Shown piece after piece: positions 33,249 to 33,281 of a DNA stretch of 33,281 bases. The notes under the pieces were generated by a model, which was not told where the DNA came from, made no database searches, and was given only the letters and a program-made list of their open reading frames with translations. Source of the DNA: an uncultured Prevotella sp. (lineage in GTDB: Bacteria > Bacteroidota > Bacteroidia > Bacteroidales > Bacteroidaceae); the NCBI GenBank assembly GCA_934183135.1, contig CAKPRX010000016.1, positions 1 through 33,281 on the forward strand, in the 5' to 3' direction. Position 1 is the first letter of the stretch. Every line of letters begins with the position of its first letter. Made by a program: the position numbers and the translations under genes.

Positions 33249-33281
33249 TGTATCGTAAAGATTTTTCTGATAATGTATAAA
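33249..33281 (+). repeat. 33-bp dispersed repeat, copy 2 (cut by window end)
   Basis: These bases are identical to 10600-10632. The ARG-box-like palindrome that follows in copy 1 would begin here and continue beyond the window. Confidence 0.9.

Noticed and set aside
32981..33280. 99-residue open frame at the window end
   Set aside because: It is composed of the tandem promoter repeats; its protein repeats the same translated unit and resembles no family.

Overview
The window looks like a chromosomal segment of a fairly GC-rich member of Bacteroidales, most likely Prevotellaceae or a close relative. The evidence is the repeated Bacteroidetes-type promoter signature (TAnnTTTG at -7, TTG or TTTG near -33), the lack of clear Shine-Dalgarno sites, and families typical of the order: PorE-like OmpA lipoprotein, DUF3332, DUF4250, MauE-like protein with a short propeller-like protein, GH115-like protein, and an ECF sigma factor between DUF6249-like and DUF5056-like genes. 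Family names come from reading the proteins; no search was run.

Layout. 1-927: two ExbD-type genes, the first cut by the window edge. 1013-1516: an Lrp/AsnC regulator, then a long hairpin terminator. 1654-4390 (minus): rsmF-like rRNA methyltransferase, thyA and folA in one operon. 4500-6125 (plus): DUF6249-like membrane protein, ECF sigma factor and a small membrane protein that may be its anti-sigma partner. 6132-10344 (minus): topB, then a PorE-like lipoprotein. 10345-11319: gene-free, rich in palindromes and repeats. 11320-12383 (minus): DUF4250, an 85-residue unknown, and a DUF3332 lipoprotein. 12842-14140 (plus): two tandem deoxynucleoside kinases. 14110-21436 (minus): an eight-gene operon encoding MATE exporter, cytidylate-kinase-like protein, YfcE-like phosphodiesterase, RfbB, PurT, FdtA, FemAB-like acyltransferase and FdtB. 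21437-22191: gene-free, with promoter-bearing repeats facing both ways. 22192-24996 (plus): S8 peptidase, xseA, xseB. 25086-26102: ilvE. 26252-30184: an AT-rich accessory island with two divergent gene pairs. 30262-31023: trmB. 31107-32951 (minus): a GH115-like protein with a very short central domain, headed by tandem repeats that run to the window end.

How genes work together. ThyA makes dTMP and dihydrofolate, and FolA recycles the folate. The two dNKs would salvage deoxynucleosides. RfbB, FdtA and FdtB make up the route from dTDP-glucose to dTDP-3-amino-3,6-dideoxygalactose (Fuc3N), and the FemAB-like protein is a candidate N-acyltransferase for that sugar. XseA and XseB form exonuclease VII.

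The most unusual material is: (i) a family of 64-85 bp repeats, each carrying a -7 box and a hairpin whose sequence changes while its pairing is kept, stacked upstream of three genes or operons; (ii) a GH115-like protein that lacks most of its catalytic domain; (iii) the AT-rich island encoding a small exported peptide with two cysteines, an outer-membrane barrel, a MauE-like redox protein and a membrane-anchored propeller-like protein; (iv) palindromes matching the ARG-box pattern inside a dispersed repeat.
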